Shown: in pieces, positions 19,537 through 31,252 of the stretch
Position numbering within the stretch: the first letter of the stretch is position 1
How the letters are laid out: every line of letters begins with the position of its first letter
DNA from: Chloromonas sp. AAM2
Taxonomy: Eukaryota > Chlorophyta > Chlorophyceae > Chlamydomonadales > Chlamydomonadaceae
Length of the DNA: 45,176 nt
Direction: 5' to 3'
Assembly: GCA_004335635.1 (NCBI GenBank)
Contig: QAXH01001123.1
Span: 4,768 to 49,943, forward strand
Program-made: the position numbers and the translations under genes
Notes under the pieces: generated by a model
The model's input: the letters and a program-made list of their open reading frames with translations, nothing else
What the model was told of the DNA's origin: nothing
The model's database searches: none

Positions 19537-22500
19537 ATGCGCGCTAGCGCTGCGCCTGGTCTTCGCCTAGCGCTTTTGGCTACTTTGGCCATCTGTACCT
19601 TGGGCGCAAGGATAGACCCGCTTCAAGTTGTCAAGGCTGGCAGCCAAGTGGCAGATGGGCGAAGCGCACAACCTGTGAAGAATGCCAAGCCGTTGATCGG
19701 CATTCTCACTCAGCCTTGTAAGTGATTATAAAGATGATGCGCATGTTGCTTTCATGTCCCGCGAACTTATGTGCGCAACTATTCGTCACCGCAGGTTCAA
19801 CATGCCCTGGCAAGTGAGTGCCTGCAGCGCTCTACGCGCCCTTGTTTCGCGCCAGTATGGCGATGGAAGGGTAACAGTGATGGGTTTCAGCTCAGGCAGC
19901 ATGCCAGTGGCGCACTCTAGGTCAGCTTTCTGCAACCCTAGCCAGACATGGTGGGATGCACACCAGACCCAGGCCCTTTTGCAGCACCCTTAAGTACAGG
20001 CATGAATTGACGTCATTGATGTTTGACATTGCACACATACCTGAGTCTGGGACCTGCCTGTGTGGCGATTTCTTGTCGACAGACCAGCGCCAGGCTTAGA
20101 TTCAGGCTCTTGTTGTCTGTTCCAGGGCCCAGGGTGGGACAGTCACTCGCATCTCTGTCGAGCCGCTGCCGCAGATCCTACATTGCCGCTGGGTTTGTCA
20201 AGTGGATCGAGTCTGCTGGCGGGAGAGCGGTGCCTATCCGGTGGGTAATGACTGGGAACATGCCCATGCATACAAGTCGAAGATCCAAATGCCATGAGGA
20301 TCGAGGGACCATCTGCACTGCTTGTGACTGCGTGACCATCTATGGAGACATTATGTAAAGAACACAATGTTGTGAGTGGGTTATGCATGTCGCACCACAC
20401 CTGTGTCACAGGTTCTATGCCAGTGATGCGGAGCTCAAGAGGATCTTCAACAGCATTAACGGCATTGTGTTTCCCGTGAGTCATGTGGGGCATGGGGGGT
20501 GACTGGGTTGCAGCAGTCAGTGTGACAAGCAGTGTTTGGGGAGCGTTAACATGCTGTTAGTGGGCGGAGGGCTACCGCATGGCAGTGCCGTGGGCCGCAT
20601 GGTCCGGCGAACCTGCATGACCCAGTGGGGTCATGCACAGTGCACCTGCATGCTCGCGCCTCGCTATTTGGGATGCTGTTGTGCCATAATGACATCAAAA
20701 AAGTATCATTGAAGATCTCATGTGACCACGACCACGTGTCCTCTGTTGCCCGACCCCCTCCCTGCCCCCCTGTCCTTGCTCAGGGTGGTCTGACGTGGCT
20801 GTGGCTGGATGCCCCCTATGTGATCACTGCTCGCAAGCTGTTCAACTGGGCGGTCGAGGCAAACGACAACGGAGACGTGTTCCCCGTGAGTGATGGCACA
20901 TGCATGGCGGGTTGGAGTGGGACATGCATGGGGGGTGGCACGTGCATGGAGGTTGGAGTGACACGTGCATGGGGGTTGGGAATGGCACCTCATTTATGCA
21001 CGTCAACAACAGAGCCTGCCTTGCTGCCATGTGCCTTGTCATGGGCGCACGAGTGCAATGCATGAATGGACAAACGACATGGCCTCGCTTGGGCATGAGC
21101 ACGGGCGTGACTGTGGCATCAAGAGCTGTGCACAGGCCATGGTGTTTCATAATCCTTGCACGTCGAACGCACCCCATAGAGCGCTGTGCACATGCACCAT
21201 GCCGTGGTCCACGGCCATCACGCTCGTTTTTGCATCGGGCTACCAATTGCGCTTGTAAGAAATTGTTTGTTTTCGTGTGTATCTGCAGATGCATGGCACG
21301 TGCTTAGGCTTCCAGCTGCTTCACATCCTAGCGTCCAACATCAGCCGCAACACGCTGCTTGTTGACACAGACAGTGGTGCGTTGCATGGGTTCCTGTGTG
21401 CTGGCGTGTTGCTATGCCATGCATGCTTGTAGTTATGTGTGAAAGCGATTTACACATGTGCATGCCCCTTCTAAGGCTCACGAATTTGGAGGGTATGGTG
21501 TGGTGGCATGGGCATCAACTGCATGACGCCACATGGCCATCAACTGCATGTCGCCACATGGCCATCAACCGCATGACGCCACATGGCCATCAACTGCATG
21601 ACGCCACATGGCCATCAACTGCATGACGCCACATGGCCATCACACTGTCCGGTCACACTGCACTGCGGTGTTGATTGGAGCAAGGCAAGCAGAGCAGGGC
21701 ACCGTCAAGGGATGGCACATGTCGGGCCCGCACCGCATCACACCATCACATGCCATCCGAAAGCACACGCATTCAGCCTGCCCTCCTGCCCTGCCATGCG
21801 CCACATGCAGTTGCCCACCCCACCACCCTCAAGTTCTACGGGGACGCGGCCACTTCCAGCCGACTGTTCAGTGAGCTGCCGGTGAGATGTGCGAGTCGGG
21901 CACGTTTATTGTCATGGTGGTGGTGATTGCGGGAGTGGAATGGTGGCGAACCTGTTGTCGCCCTGCCACCCCTGCATGTGCAATGTTGGGAGCAGTTACA
22001 ACCCTATCACATGCAAGCCTAGAAACCGTCAAGGCCTTAGCATGCCTTTGCGCAATGCTTTCACCACGAATGGAAAAGCAGGCAGCCTGTGCCACGCACG
22101 AGTGTCGCGGGAGTTCTCTTGTCCCAAAACCAGGCATTAACACTAGTCTGGGTTAGCCCAAGTGTATTATCATGACCTGAGGATAACAAGTACAACTGAG
22201 TGCCACAGCATAGAAACATGCAGTAACAGCTTTTCTACGTTTCGTATTTCCCTGATCAAGCCATGCTCACTAATTCTGCATCTTTCCTCCTGGATGCGTA
22301 CAGATGCCTTTGAAGAAGGCTTTGGAGTCTCCTGCGGATAACATCGTGCTGCAAAACCACATGTATGGCATGCCACCCGCCATGTACAAGCAGCACCCCA
22401 CGTTGGAGCAGTGGTACACCATTACGTCCACGAGCATGGGTGAGCGGTGCGGGTGGTGTGTGGGGGTGACAGGGACAGAGGTCCAGTGACGTGTGGATGG

Positions 22501-25334
22501 GGCAGCTGCAAGGCACAGCATAAGAGCGAGAGTGAGATTGTGCGTGCGGGTGTCTGTGTGGGTGTGGGTGCGTGAGAGCAACAGAGAGCAGGGAGAGATG
22601 CTCAAAATCATGGTCTAAGGCCTGCACCAACAGAGCCAGTAGCAGGGTGGTTGGTGGACACAGCAAACGTCATTTGTTGGGGGCTTGGAAGATGGGGCAC
22701 TGACGATTGGAACAGCGCCTGCATAAGTTTCATGTACGTGCATGGCCTGTGCATGTTGGTAGTTTGTGTGCCTGCGCCCATGCGACCGGTCATTAGTATT
22801 ATTAGTACATGCATCGCCCACGAGCCCTGTCTGTGCGTACCTGGCTCCTTGCAGACCGCAACGGCACGGAGTACATCTCCACCATGGAGGGCAAGAAGTA
22901 CCCGTTCACCGGTGAGGCAACTGGTGCCCACAACGACAGGTTCATGCCGTGCTCTGATTTGACAGGCGTCATGCCTGGGCTGCACTGTAAGGGTTGTGAT
23001 TTGGGATTGGCAGGGGGCTACTCTCCAAGGTTGTCTCCAGGCTAACAGGCGAGCACTGGTTGCCTCTCCGTCCACTCCTTGGCAATGGAAATCGGCAGTG
23101 GACTGCGCACAGTCAACTGTCATTGTACACAGCCACCTCATCAGCGTAGTGTATGCAGCGGTGTGCCCTGCTACGCTGCAGGCCCACCCAGTGTGGGCGC
23201 CAGTGCCGATTCTCGAGCGTGTGTTTTGTGTATGTCTGTGTGTGTGTGTGTGTGTCCCTATTGCCCTGTTGTGCCACCGGCCGTCATAGCCATGATCTGC
23301 AGGCACTCAGTGGCACCCCGAGAAGCCGCCCTTTGAGTTCGGCATGGAGGAGGTGCCGCACTCTCTGGAGGCAATCAGGGTCTCGCAGCACATGGCAAAC
23401 GTATTTATCGACACGGCAAGAAGGTGTGTGGGCGCCGGCGGGATGAGTGTGTGTGTGGGAGGGTACTGGTCGGATGATGGGCTGCACTGTCCCGCTGTGA
23501 AGTGAACGTTATCAACTCACATGGAGATCCGGTGCGCGAAGGCGTGGGGAAGCAAATGAGCAAGGATACTGGTACATGCATGCATGCATGCATGCATGAG
23601 GATTGCATCACGGGCTGAGTATCCCTCTATCAACTGGTCACCATAAGGTCACATGGGTAACCGGGTGAACCAAGGCTGTCCCGTGCTCTTCTCAGGTCTC
23701 ATCAGCAGGACAGAGTCTTAGCCGCGCATGAGTCTTTACAACAGCAGTCTTAGCCATGCATGAGTGGGACGGGGCTTTGATTCTAGACAGCGATGGTACA
23801 AATTGGGCACCAGAGACTGGTCAGTTATGACGCCAGGCCTCTGCACCAGGAAGGGTCAATGAATTGTGAGTGCCCTTTACATGCGTAAATTGATCTGAGT
23901 GTGTCACAGCCGCACCTTCCATGAGCATGGCAAGCGGCACGGTGTGCATGTCGAGCACCTGACAGCAGCGCAAAGCCAAACAATGGAGCTTTTTCCAGTC
24001 AGCGCTCGCGTCAAGCCAGATGATCAACAGTCAGTCCCCATCATGGCAATCAGTCCTGTGTGCGTGAGTGCAGGTCCTCCCACGTGCCCGAGACGAAGGA
24101 GGAGGACTTGGCCCTGCAGATCTACGACACGTGCCCGGTGTTCTCCGTGCGCTTCGAGGTGAGCGGGGAAGTCAGTAGCAGGAGCAGCGATGCCAAGGTA
24201 CTAGCAGCAAGGAGGGGCAGTCAGTAGCACGAGCAGCAATGGCAAGGCACTAGCAGCATGAAAGGGCAGTCAGTTCCGGCAGCAAAGGACACGCTTCAGG
24301 CTCGACGCATTGAAGAGTACATACCAGTCGCAATCAGTACTTAGCCGCAGCCATGTGCACCAGTGTGAGATGAGAGCACAGCCACGTGAAGCGGGAGCAC
24401 AGCCATGTGCACCAGTGTGAGATGAGAGCACAGCCACGTGAGGCGGGAGCACAGCCATGTGCACCAGTGTGAGATGAGAGCACAGCCACGTGCACCAGCG
24501 TGAGGCGAGAGCACAGCCACAGCTCACGCCGTTTTTGGTCCTCTAGCCAGCCGGGATTTTGTCTTGCGTGTCAAGCCCTTGGAGGCAGCCTCAGAGACAA
24601 CTTGATGTCGTTTTAAATTTTGTGGGGTGCCGCCATGCAAACTGCACCAGGCCGCCATTCCCGTTGCATCTTCCCGCCGTTAACAAAGCATGCACTCCTG
24701 CTGGCACGTGGCTGACCACGCTGCATTGCAGTGCTCCAGACCTGCACATTGGATGTTGCTTACCAGCCCTGGCCGCTGTTCCTGTGTCATTGCAGGTGAT
24801 GGCCGACGACAACTACGACGGGCCCGACATGACCTACTAGTGAGTGACGCAGGCTGGTCGGTATTGATCAAGGATTGCCAGTCTACTATGAAACGGACAG
24901 GAGCTGCTAGCGAGTGGCTTACCTGCATGTTAGCTGCTGATTGCTGCGGTGCAAAAGATCATCAAATTTGCAGTAATTGCTGACGAATAGAGGTTCCAAA
25001 CAGTCAGTTCCCAGTCTGCCATGACCACCAGCAGTTGTTCTCACGTCTGCATCAGCAGTGCGTGTGCCGGCCTCAGTGCAGGTGACAGTGGCCACGGCCC
25101 GCGCACGTGCTCAGCAGTGCATGCAGCCTGTGTCCAGTGCCCACAGCACACGCTTGCAAGTTGGCATAAGTTGCACTGATTGTGTGTCCTGCGGTGTTGC
25201 CGCTTGTTTCCCGCAGCTTTGACAAGCCCGAGGTGCCCCCAGACGTCGGGCCTGATGACGGCACCCGGCAGCACTCCCGCCTGAGTCTCAAGAAGCAACA
25301 GAAGGCGCATCCCGACGGGTTCTTCTTGGGCTAA
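19537..25334 (+). CDS. GGH: Gamma-glutamyl hydrolase (folate polyglutamate hydrolase)
   Basis: Thirteen exons: 19537-19717, 19795-19813, 20175-20240, 20412-20475, 20784-20885, 21289-21376, 21811-21881, 22304-22439, 22855-22911, 23303-23423, 24074-24158, 24796-24839 and 25217-25334. Every junction keeps frame, giving 383 residues. The ATG lies in GCCACCATG. Residues 1 to about 24 form a signal peptide (RLALLATLAICTLGA), fitting a vacuolar or secreted enzyme. The peptidase C26 fold shows KPLIGILTQPC, YIAAGFVKWIESAGGRAVPI, a nucleophile elbow HGTCLGFQLL with Cys149, EYISTMEGKKYPF and QWHPEK with the catalytic His266. The enzyme trims gamma-linked glutamates from folates. The protein is longer than the human (318) and Arabidopsis (about 347) enzymes because of a polar, Asp/Lys-rich C-terminus from exons 11-13. 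Introns hold several minisatellites and a dispersed repeat. Confidence 0.95.
21513..21637. repeat. 25-bp tandem repeat, five copies
   Basis: Five copies of a 25-base unit containing CATCAACTGCATGACGCCAC lie in the intron after exon 6 of the gamma-glutamyl hydrolase gene. One copy has TCGCC and one has CAACCGC. Confidence 0.95.
23235..23255. repeat. (TG)n microsatellite
   Basis: About ten TG units lie in the intron before exon 10 of the gamma-glutamyl hydrolase gene. Confidence 0.9.
23586..23704 (-). repeat. Dispersed repeat R1, copy 2, in an intron
   Basis: Reverse-complement partner of 13382-13497, located in the intron between exons 10 and 11 of the hydrolase gene. A CATG run (TGCATGCATGCATGCATG, 23577-23598) abuts its left edge. 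A few substitutions separate the copies, for example CACGTGAC against CACGGGAC, so the duplication is fairly recent. Confidence 0.85.
24348..24519. repeat. 52-bp tandem repeat, about 3.3 copies
   Basis: Copies begin at 24348, 24400 and 24452, with a shortened end. Each contains CAGCCATGTGCACCAGTGTG and GAGAGCACAGCCACGTG. The array lies in the intron before exon 12 of the hydrolase gene. Confidence 0.95.
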
Positions 25335-26252
25335 ACTCCTCTTCGTAATTTTGAAGCATGGACTGCAAAGAGCTGCTGGTTCAATCACATTGTCACGTGC
25401 CACCACTCAACTGGTGCCGGTCACTCCTGATCAGATGGATTGTCCCCGACCCCCCTTTACCTATTCCTTTGCGTCAGCTGGGCACGTGCCAGTTAGTTGG
25501 AGTTAGTTACATACGCGCTGGCAGGGCCTACTGGGCATGGCCTACCTGGCGCCCTGTTCCATACACTGGCATTGGAAACAGCCATGACTGACAAGTGGCT
25601 GCGATGCCACTCGTTTTGGCAGTTACTTTATGCTGCTGTCCAGTCTCTTAGCGTTTAGCTGGATAAAGATTTAATTATGTCATAAGCGGATGTCCAGAGC
25701 CTTCAGCTGGACGTAGCAGTCAATAACGTACATTTTGCACATTTGCATATGTCCACTCTCCAGCAAGAGTACAGTCATGATTGCCCTCGACTGGTACGTT
25801 GGTTCAGTTCTTGTGGCCACTTCTGTTCCCATGAAGCGCTCACTCACGCCGGGTTAGTGGCCTTGGGGATGTGGTTCTACGTGCACGTCCGCCTGTGAGT
25901 TGCGTTGCAAGGCTATGATGACGCCTCGCAGACAGTGACTGCACAAGTTGATCTCTCTTCCTGTGTTGCTGTGCGGCATTTGACATGGCGGTTTCGTCGT
26001 GTTATAACTATGTGCATGGATGATTTGTTTCTGCCAAGCAGAGTTTCTGGTGTAGCGCAGGGCGAACACGTGAGCGAACCTGGATGCTGTGGCAGTGCAT
26101 CCACCCAGTAACAATCAAACAAAACTGTCCCCTGGGTACCAGGCAGAGCGCAGCACGTCCCGCCTATGCGCTGGGCCCAGGTGTGGCCAGTAGTCCACGC
26201 AGGGCAACCACACAGCTTGCCTTGGGCGCAGGTTAGCCAGCAGACGCGCAAC

Positions 26253-26641
26253 CAGTGACCAGAGCCAGTGACCAGAGCCAGACAAGGGCCAGTTGGCGGT
26301 GACGCCTACTGACCAGTGACAGTCACCCGGCCAGCCAAGGGCCAGTTGGCGGTGACGCCTACTGACCAGTGACAGTCACCCGGCCAGTCAAGGGCCAGTT
26401 GGCGGTGACGCCTACTGACGTCAAGGGCCAGTTGGCGGTGACCCCTACTGACCAGTGACAGTGACCCGGCCAGCCAAGGGCCAGTTGGCGGTGACACCTA
26501 CTGACCAGTGACAGTCATCCGGCCAGTCAAGGGCCAGTTGGCGGTGACAGTGACAGTGACCCGGCCAGTCAAGGGCCAGTTGGCGGTGACCCCTACTGAC
26601 CAGTGACAGTGACCCGGCCAGTCAAGGGCCAGTTGGCAGTA
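26253..26641. repeat. 53-bp minisatellite, about eight copies
   Basis: The core CAAGGGCCAGTTGGCGGTGA recurs at 26283, 26336, 26389, 26422, 26475, 26528, about 26570 and about 26622. The full unit is 53 bases and also carries CCTACTGACCAGTGACAGT and ACCCGGCCAG. Some copies are shortened, e.g. 33-base spacing at 26389-26422. Frames across it are open only because of the repeat. Confidence 0.95.
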
Positions 26642-26957
26642 GCGGCAACTAACGAACGCTGCTCAGGAGTGCCATGGCCCCTCGGCCACCCAAGTGCCTC
26701 ACACACTCTCACGGACCCATTGCCCCAGATCATCTCTGTCAGCGGCTCCCGATGCCCGGACTGTCTGCAGGTACAGCATGTCGCGAGCCCAGAGAGCAGC
26801 ACAGCTGTTACCAGGGTCAAGGATCTGCCATGCTTCTGAACTGCCGTGGCTGCTCCAGAAATGGAGCATGGGGGTTGGGCCAACCGGCGTCCTCTTTGTT
26901 TCTTGCTTGCACCAAGCGGGAACGCCAGCAAGCCAGCTGTCTGCTTTTTAGGTGGCC

Positions 26958-27209
26958 ATGCGGGTCAACATTTCTGAAACAGAGACCATGTCAAAGCATC
27001 CATCAACTGCGGACTGGGCCACAAGGCCGAGGGCACTAAATTACACGTGCCGATGCTTTGCATGGTCATGGAACCTATGCAAGGAATTTCTATCCCATCC
27101 CCTGGTTCTGCACGCCAACGTCTGCCGGGGTTTGGCCCTTGATGATGAAGACGAACCGCCAACGGATGGGGTAGGCGGGGCAGAGTTGAACAAAGACCTG
27201 GTCACCTGA
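26958..27209 (+). CDS. Possible small protein or terminal exon, unrecognised
   Basis: An ATG in GTGGCCATG opens 83 codons to a TGA at 27207-27209. An acceptor-like TTTTTAG lies just upstream at 26945-26951, so this may instead be a terminal exon. The product has a cysteine-containing middle (YTCRCFAWSWNLCKEF) and an acidic end (LALDDEDEPPTDGVGG). No family is recognised and an upstream exon cannot be joined convincingly. Confidence 0.2.
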   Translation: MRVNISETETMSKHPSTADWATRPRALNYTCRCFAWSWNLCKEFLSHPLVLHANVCRGLALDDEDEPPTDGVGGAELNKDLVT

Positions 27210-27872
27210 TAGTTCCTCGACACCAATTGCTGCAAGTAGAGGTAGAGCTGCAGCAAAGATGCATCCTCTTATGCGTTGAAGAGTTTGTGAGTCGTGTCAG
27301 TGGAGAGACAGTGGAGGTTGAGTGATGTCAAGCTAAAGGTGACTGACTGCAGTGCTGAGCCGCATTGCCGGCAGGACCAGGGGGCATCTGGTGAATTATA
27401 GGCTGTGTAACTGCCACATCCTGACTCGGCTATTGAGCCAGACAAGTACCGTGGGCAAGAAGGTTGCTGAACAGCCATGCAGCTAACAACACCAGAACAC
27501 CCAAGGAAAACCGGCATTTTTGGTCACATGCCCCATGCACACACACAACACTGCATGACCTTCCACAACAACCTGCCAGTTGTCTTTACTGTGCTTAACG
27601 GCACAGCCTAAGAGTTTCTTAGTTTCCTTCCTGGTCTGGGCATCACCTGCCCGAGCCTAGATCGTTAGGTTGCCCTTGCACCTGCACCACTTCTAGGCGT
27701 CTACCAACGAGCACAGCAATAACAGTTCTGCAGCTGAACAAGGAGAAAGGCGGCGTCACCATGGCGCAAAGGCAAGAGGCACAAATACACTTGCGATCCA
27801 TCCGCTGCGGGCTTTGATGCACGCCCGACTCCTGAACACAGGCTCGTATTCAATGCAATTCACTGCAGGGCC

Positions 27873-30800
27873 ATGGAAGACATCGAAGAGATTCATTTTG
27901 AGACTAGCAAGGGCGTAAAGGTGGTCCCCAGTTTCGACAACATGGGCTTGAAGGAGGACTTGCTACGCGGGTTGTATGGCTACGGTTTTGAGAAGCCTTC
28001 GGCTATTCAGCAACGTGCCGTCCTGCCTATCGTGGATGGTCGCGATGTCATTGCCCAGGCGCAGTCGGGTACCGGAAAGTCGTCCCTGATTGCAGTCACC
28101 ACCTGCCAGCTGCTGGAGATTACGAAGCGAGAGTAAGTGCAGCTGGCGTCCCTGCGGCGTTGGTGCAGCTCCTATGCTTTGCCAGCGCATTTCTGGTTCC
28201 ATGCATTGGTCTCCATGCATAACCCAGCCACCATGCTGCCTGCCATGCTCGCGCAGGGTGCAGGTGCTAATCTTGTCGCCTACACGCGAGCTGGCATGCC
28301 AGACCGAGAAGGTTATTTTGGCCATTGGGGAGTACATGAACGTGCAGGCGCATGCATGCATCGGTGGCAAGAGCTTAGGTGGGTCGAAGCGCTTCATGGA
28401 ACGTGCAGGCGCTCATTGCCGGGCTCCACGCAACTTCAGCTTTTGTATGCATGCTAGACCTACCGTCGCATGCAAATGGCGCAAAGGTGCACTTGCAGAT
28501 GACACGCAGCCTGTGGCCAGGTTGTTTCTAGCCGGATGTTAGCACTGTCAGCACCCCGTGATACCATCCCACACTATTCTGATGTTGACAGCGTGCCATG
28601 ATAGCATGCCGTGGCGTGGTTTGCGGTTTGCGGTTTTGCAGGTGAAGACATTCGCAAGCTCGAGAACGGCGTCCATGCGGTTTCTGGCACACCAGGGCGT
28701 GTGTTTGACATGATCAAGCGCAAGGTCCTGCGAACGCGTGACATCAAGACGCTCGTGCTTGATGAAGCCGATGAGATGCTGGCCAAGAACTTCAAAGACC
28801 AAATCTACGACATTTACAGATACCTGCCTCCAGAGACACAGGTGTGGGCCCATGCGAGCAGCATGCGCACTGGAGTAGGCCATGTGTATAATGTTACTGT
28901 TTTCATGCGGCGTGCGGATCTGCTTGGCCTGCTGGCATGGTCAGCTTGAAACGGGTGCATGGTTGTATCCATGCCTGTTAGTCTGTTGAGGATTTCCACC
29001 TGCGTCACATGTGGTTGCTCCCGGACAGGAGTAGTGTCAGGCACATTACTCCCACTCTGGAGTAGACCATGCACATCATGTGATCTGCCATGTGGCACAT
29101 GCAACTCCGCTTTAGGTGCTTCACGACGTTTGTGGCTTGCGTGTGATGCATTTGCAATGGAAGCATGGTCGCATTCATGGCCCGCAGTCATACATCACGT
29201 GTGGAGAATTTTGACCGTATTGGGCACATGTCATTGCTCCTACAAAGGAATTGGTTCATGCATGGCATGGTGCAGCGTGCATGCACATGTGATGCCGCTG
29301 CTCATGAGGCCATGCACATTCACATTTGGTATGTTTGCCCCGCAGGTGGTGCTTGTGTCTGCCACGCTGCCTACGGAGGTGCTGGAGATGACGGAGAAGT
29401 TCATGACCGACCCAATTCGCGTGCTGGTCAAGCGCGATGAGCTGACGCTCGAGGTGCGCGACAGGCACATGGCATGCTTTGGGTGTGTGACATGTGCATG
29501 GAATGCTCTGGCTCGGCTGCTGAACGCACAATCACTTTTGCGCAGGTTTTCTTGCCATAGCGCCGCTTGTGCTGGTGTCTTCCCACACGTACCATTGTGA
29601 TCATGAGGATGTCCCTGTCCCTGCTGTGTTTTTCCTGGCCACAGGGCATCAAGCAGTTCTTTGTGGCCGTTGAGCGCGAGGAGTGGAAGTTTGATACGCT
29701 GTGCGACCTGTACGACACGCTCACAGTCACGCAGGCAGTCATCTTCTGCAACACCAAGCGGAAGGTGCGGTGGCTGGGGGCAGGGAATGGCAGCGGTACG
29801 CAGATAAGCAGGCCACGCAGATGAGCATTCATGGATCTAGGCAGCACAATGCTCCAGGCCTGGCTGTTCTGTTCAATACTAGCAACGCTAAACCCCAAAC
29901 CCTTTTTCAAAAGGCCTGCGGCACTCCATGACAGCTTGGCATGACAGCAGTACACTGTACGCTACACATTCATGTGCTTGCAAGCCTGCCTGCATGGCAT
30001 TCGCTTCACAGGCAGCCTGCATCACAGTGCAAAACCCTGGGTCTGGCACAGTGTTCGCAAGGCTGAAGCGCTGTGCTGCGCGTACTGCAGGTCGACTGGT
30101 TGACAGAGAAGATGCTGCAAAACAACTTCACAGTGGCGTCCATGCATGGAGACATGGTGCAGAAAGAGCGCGATGCCATCATGGGAGAGTTCAGGTGCTT
30201 GGGCTGGTGGCTCCCAGGGGCTGGGCTAGCACGCGATTTGTTGGGCTTTGACTGAGCTCAAGAGCATTGCACATCTGACCAGTGATTGCGCACCTCTGTA
30301 GCCGAGAGGGGCAGGCATGTTGCTCCAGGGGCAGGCAATTTGTTCCAAGCAATAAATTTTGAGTGTTCTTTGGCAGTCTATTAACAACAACCCCCCACAC
30401 ACCTGGTCGTGTTCACGACCACTCCTTGTACCCATCTCACGCAGGTCCGGTGCGGCGCGCGTGCTGATCACTACAGACGTGTGGGCGCGCGGGCTGGACG
30501 TGCAGCAGGTGTCGCTGGTCATCAACTACGACCTGCCCAACAACCGTGAGCTATACATCCACAGGTGAGAGATGACTGGAAGGCGGGACAGGAGGAGGGA
30601 CTGGGCTGCCGCTGTGCTTGACGTCAGCAGCAGATGTTGTACAGGGGAGAGGGTGGCAAGTTGGCTATCTGTTGTCGTACACTTGGCCATTGCTTTCGTT
30701 CGAGTTCATTCAGTCGTTGATCTCATCGTTTGCTTGGGTTGTGTTAGTCATGATCGAGCTGGCATTCACATGTTACACACACCAAGGGTAGGACTTGTTA

Positions 30801-31252
30801 GGTCTTGGTGGTATGCCATAGTCCAGGCGCGGCCACAGTTTTACAGCAGTCAACCACTAGGCCCATCGGTCCCCTTGTAGATGTGAGACCGTCAGGGCGT
30901 GACACATCCTGCCCCTGCCACCTTCATGCGCTGTCCAAGCAACAATCCGTGCGATGACTTGGTGAAGCTCCCCTGTTTGCTGAACATAGTGGAAATGCTT
31001 TCTCTCCAGGCAGCTGCAACGTCACAGCTGGCTGCATGTGACGGGATCTCATGTGCTGGGGGTGCATGTGACGGGATCTCATGTCTGTGGATGTGGTATC
31101 TGTGCAGGATTGGTCGCTCAGGACGCTTCGGGCGCAAGGGTGTGGCCATCAATTTCGTGAAGAATGACGACATCCGCATTTTGAGGGACATTGAGCAGTA
31201 CTACTCCACACAAATCGATGAGATGCCAATGAACGTGGCGGAGCTCATCTGA
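27873..31252 (+). CDS. EIF4A3: DEAD-box RNA helicase eIF4A-III (exon junction complex core)
   Basis: Eight exons: 27873-28132, 28257-28378, 28642-28841, 29346-29453, 29645-29764, 30091-30194, 30445-30564 and 31108-31252. All phases fit, giving 392 residues. Motifs in order: Q motif [10 protein letters not shown], motif I AQSGTGKS (63-70), Ia PTRELA (95-100), Ib TPGR, II DEAD (168-171), III SAT (199-201), [17 protein letters not shown] and VI HRIGRSGR (344-351). The end, [17 protein letters not shown], and [20 protein letters not shown] are diagnostic for eIF4A-III rather than translational eIF4A. The protein clamps spliced mRNA as the core of the exon junction complex, in nucleus and cytoplasm. 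The ATG lies just after an acceptor-like CACTGCAG at 27868; a short 5' exon cannot be excluded. Motif I has Ser where most homologues have Thr, and KNFKDQ replaces the usual GFK. Confidence 0.96.

Larger units (their letters stand above)
25335..27872. other. Intergenic region with minisatellite and a doubtful small reading frame
   Basis: About 2.5 kb between the hydrolase and helicase genes. It contains the 53-bp minisatellite (26253-26641) and a possible small coding region (26958-27209). The last few hundred bases before 27873 should carry the helicase promoter and leader. A [12 protein letters not shown] start at 27761 meets a stop after 18 codons and could be a short upstream reading frame. 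Confidence 0.45.

Noticed and set aside
24348..24519. Regular repeats that might suggest a CRISPR array
   Set aside because: The 52-bp units are contiguous, with no unique spacers, and lie in an intron of a eukaryotic gene. The same applies to the arrays at 16662, 21513 and 26253.
26730..26780. CPDC motif (VSGSRCPDCLQ) suggesting a second thioredoxin-like exon
   Set aside because: No neighbouring exon continues the frame, and nothing else of the family is present; it is most likely chance.
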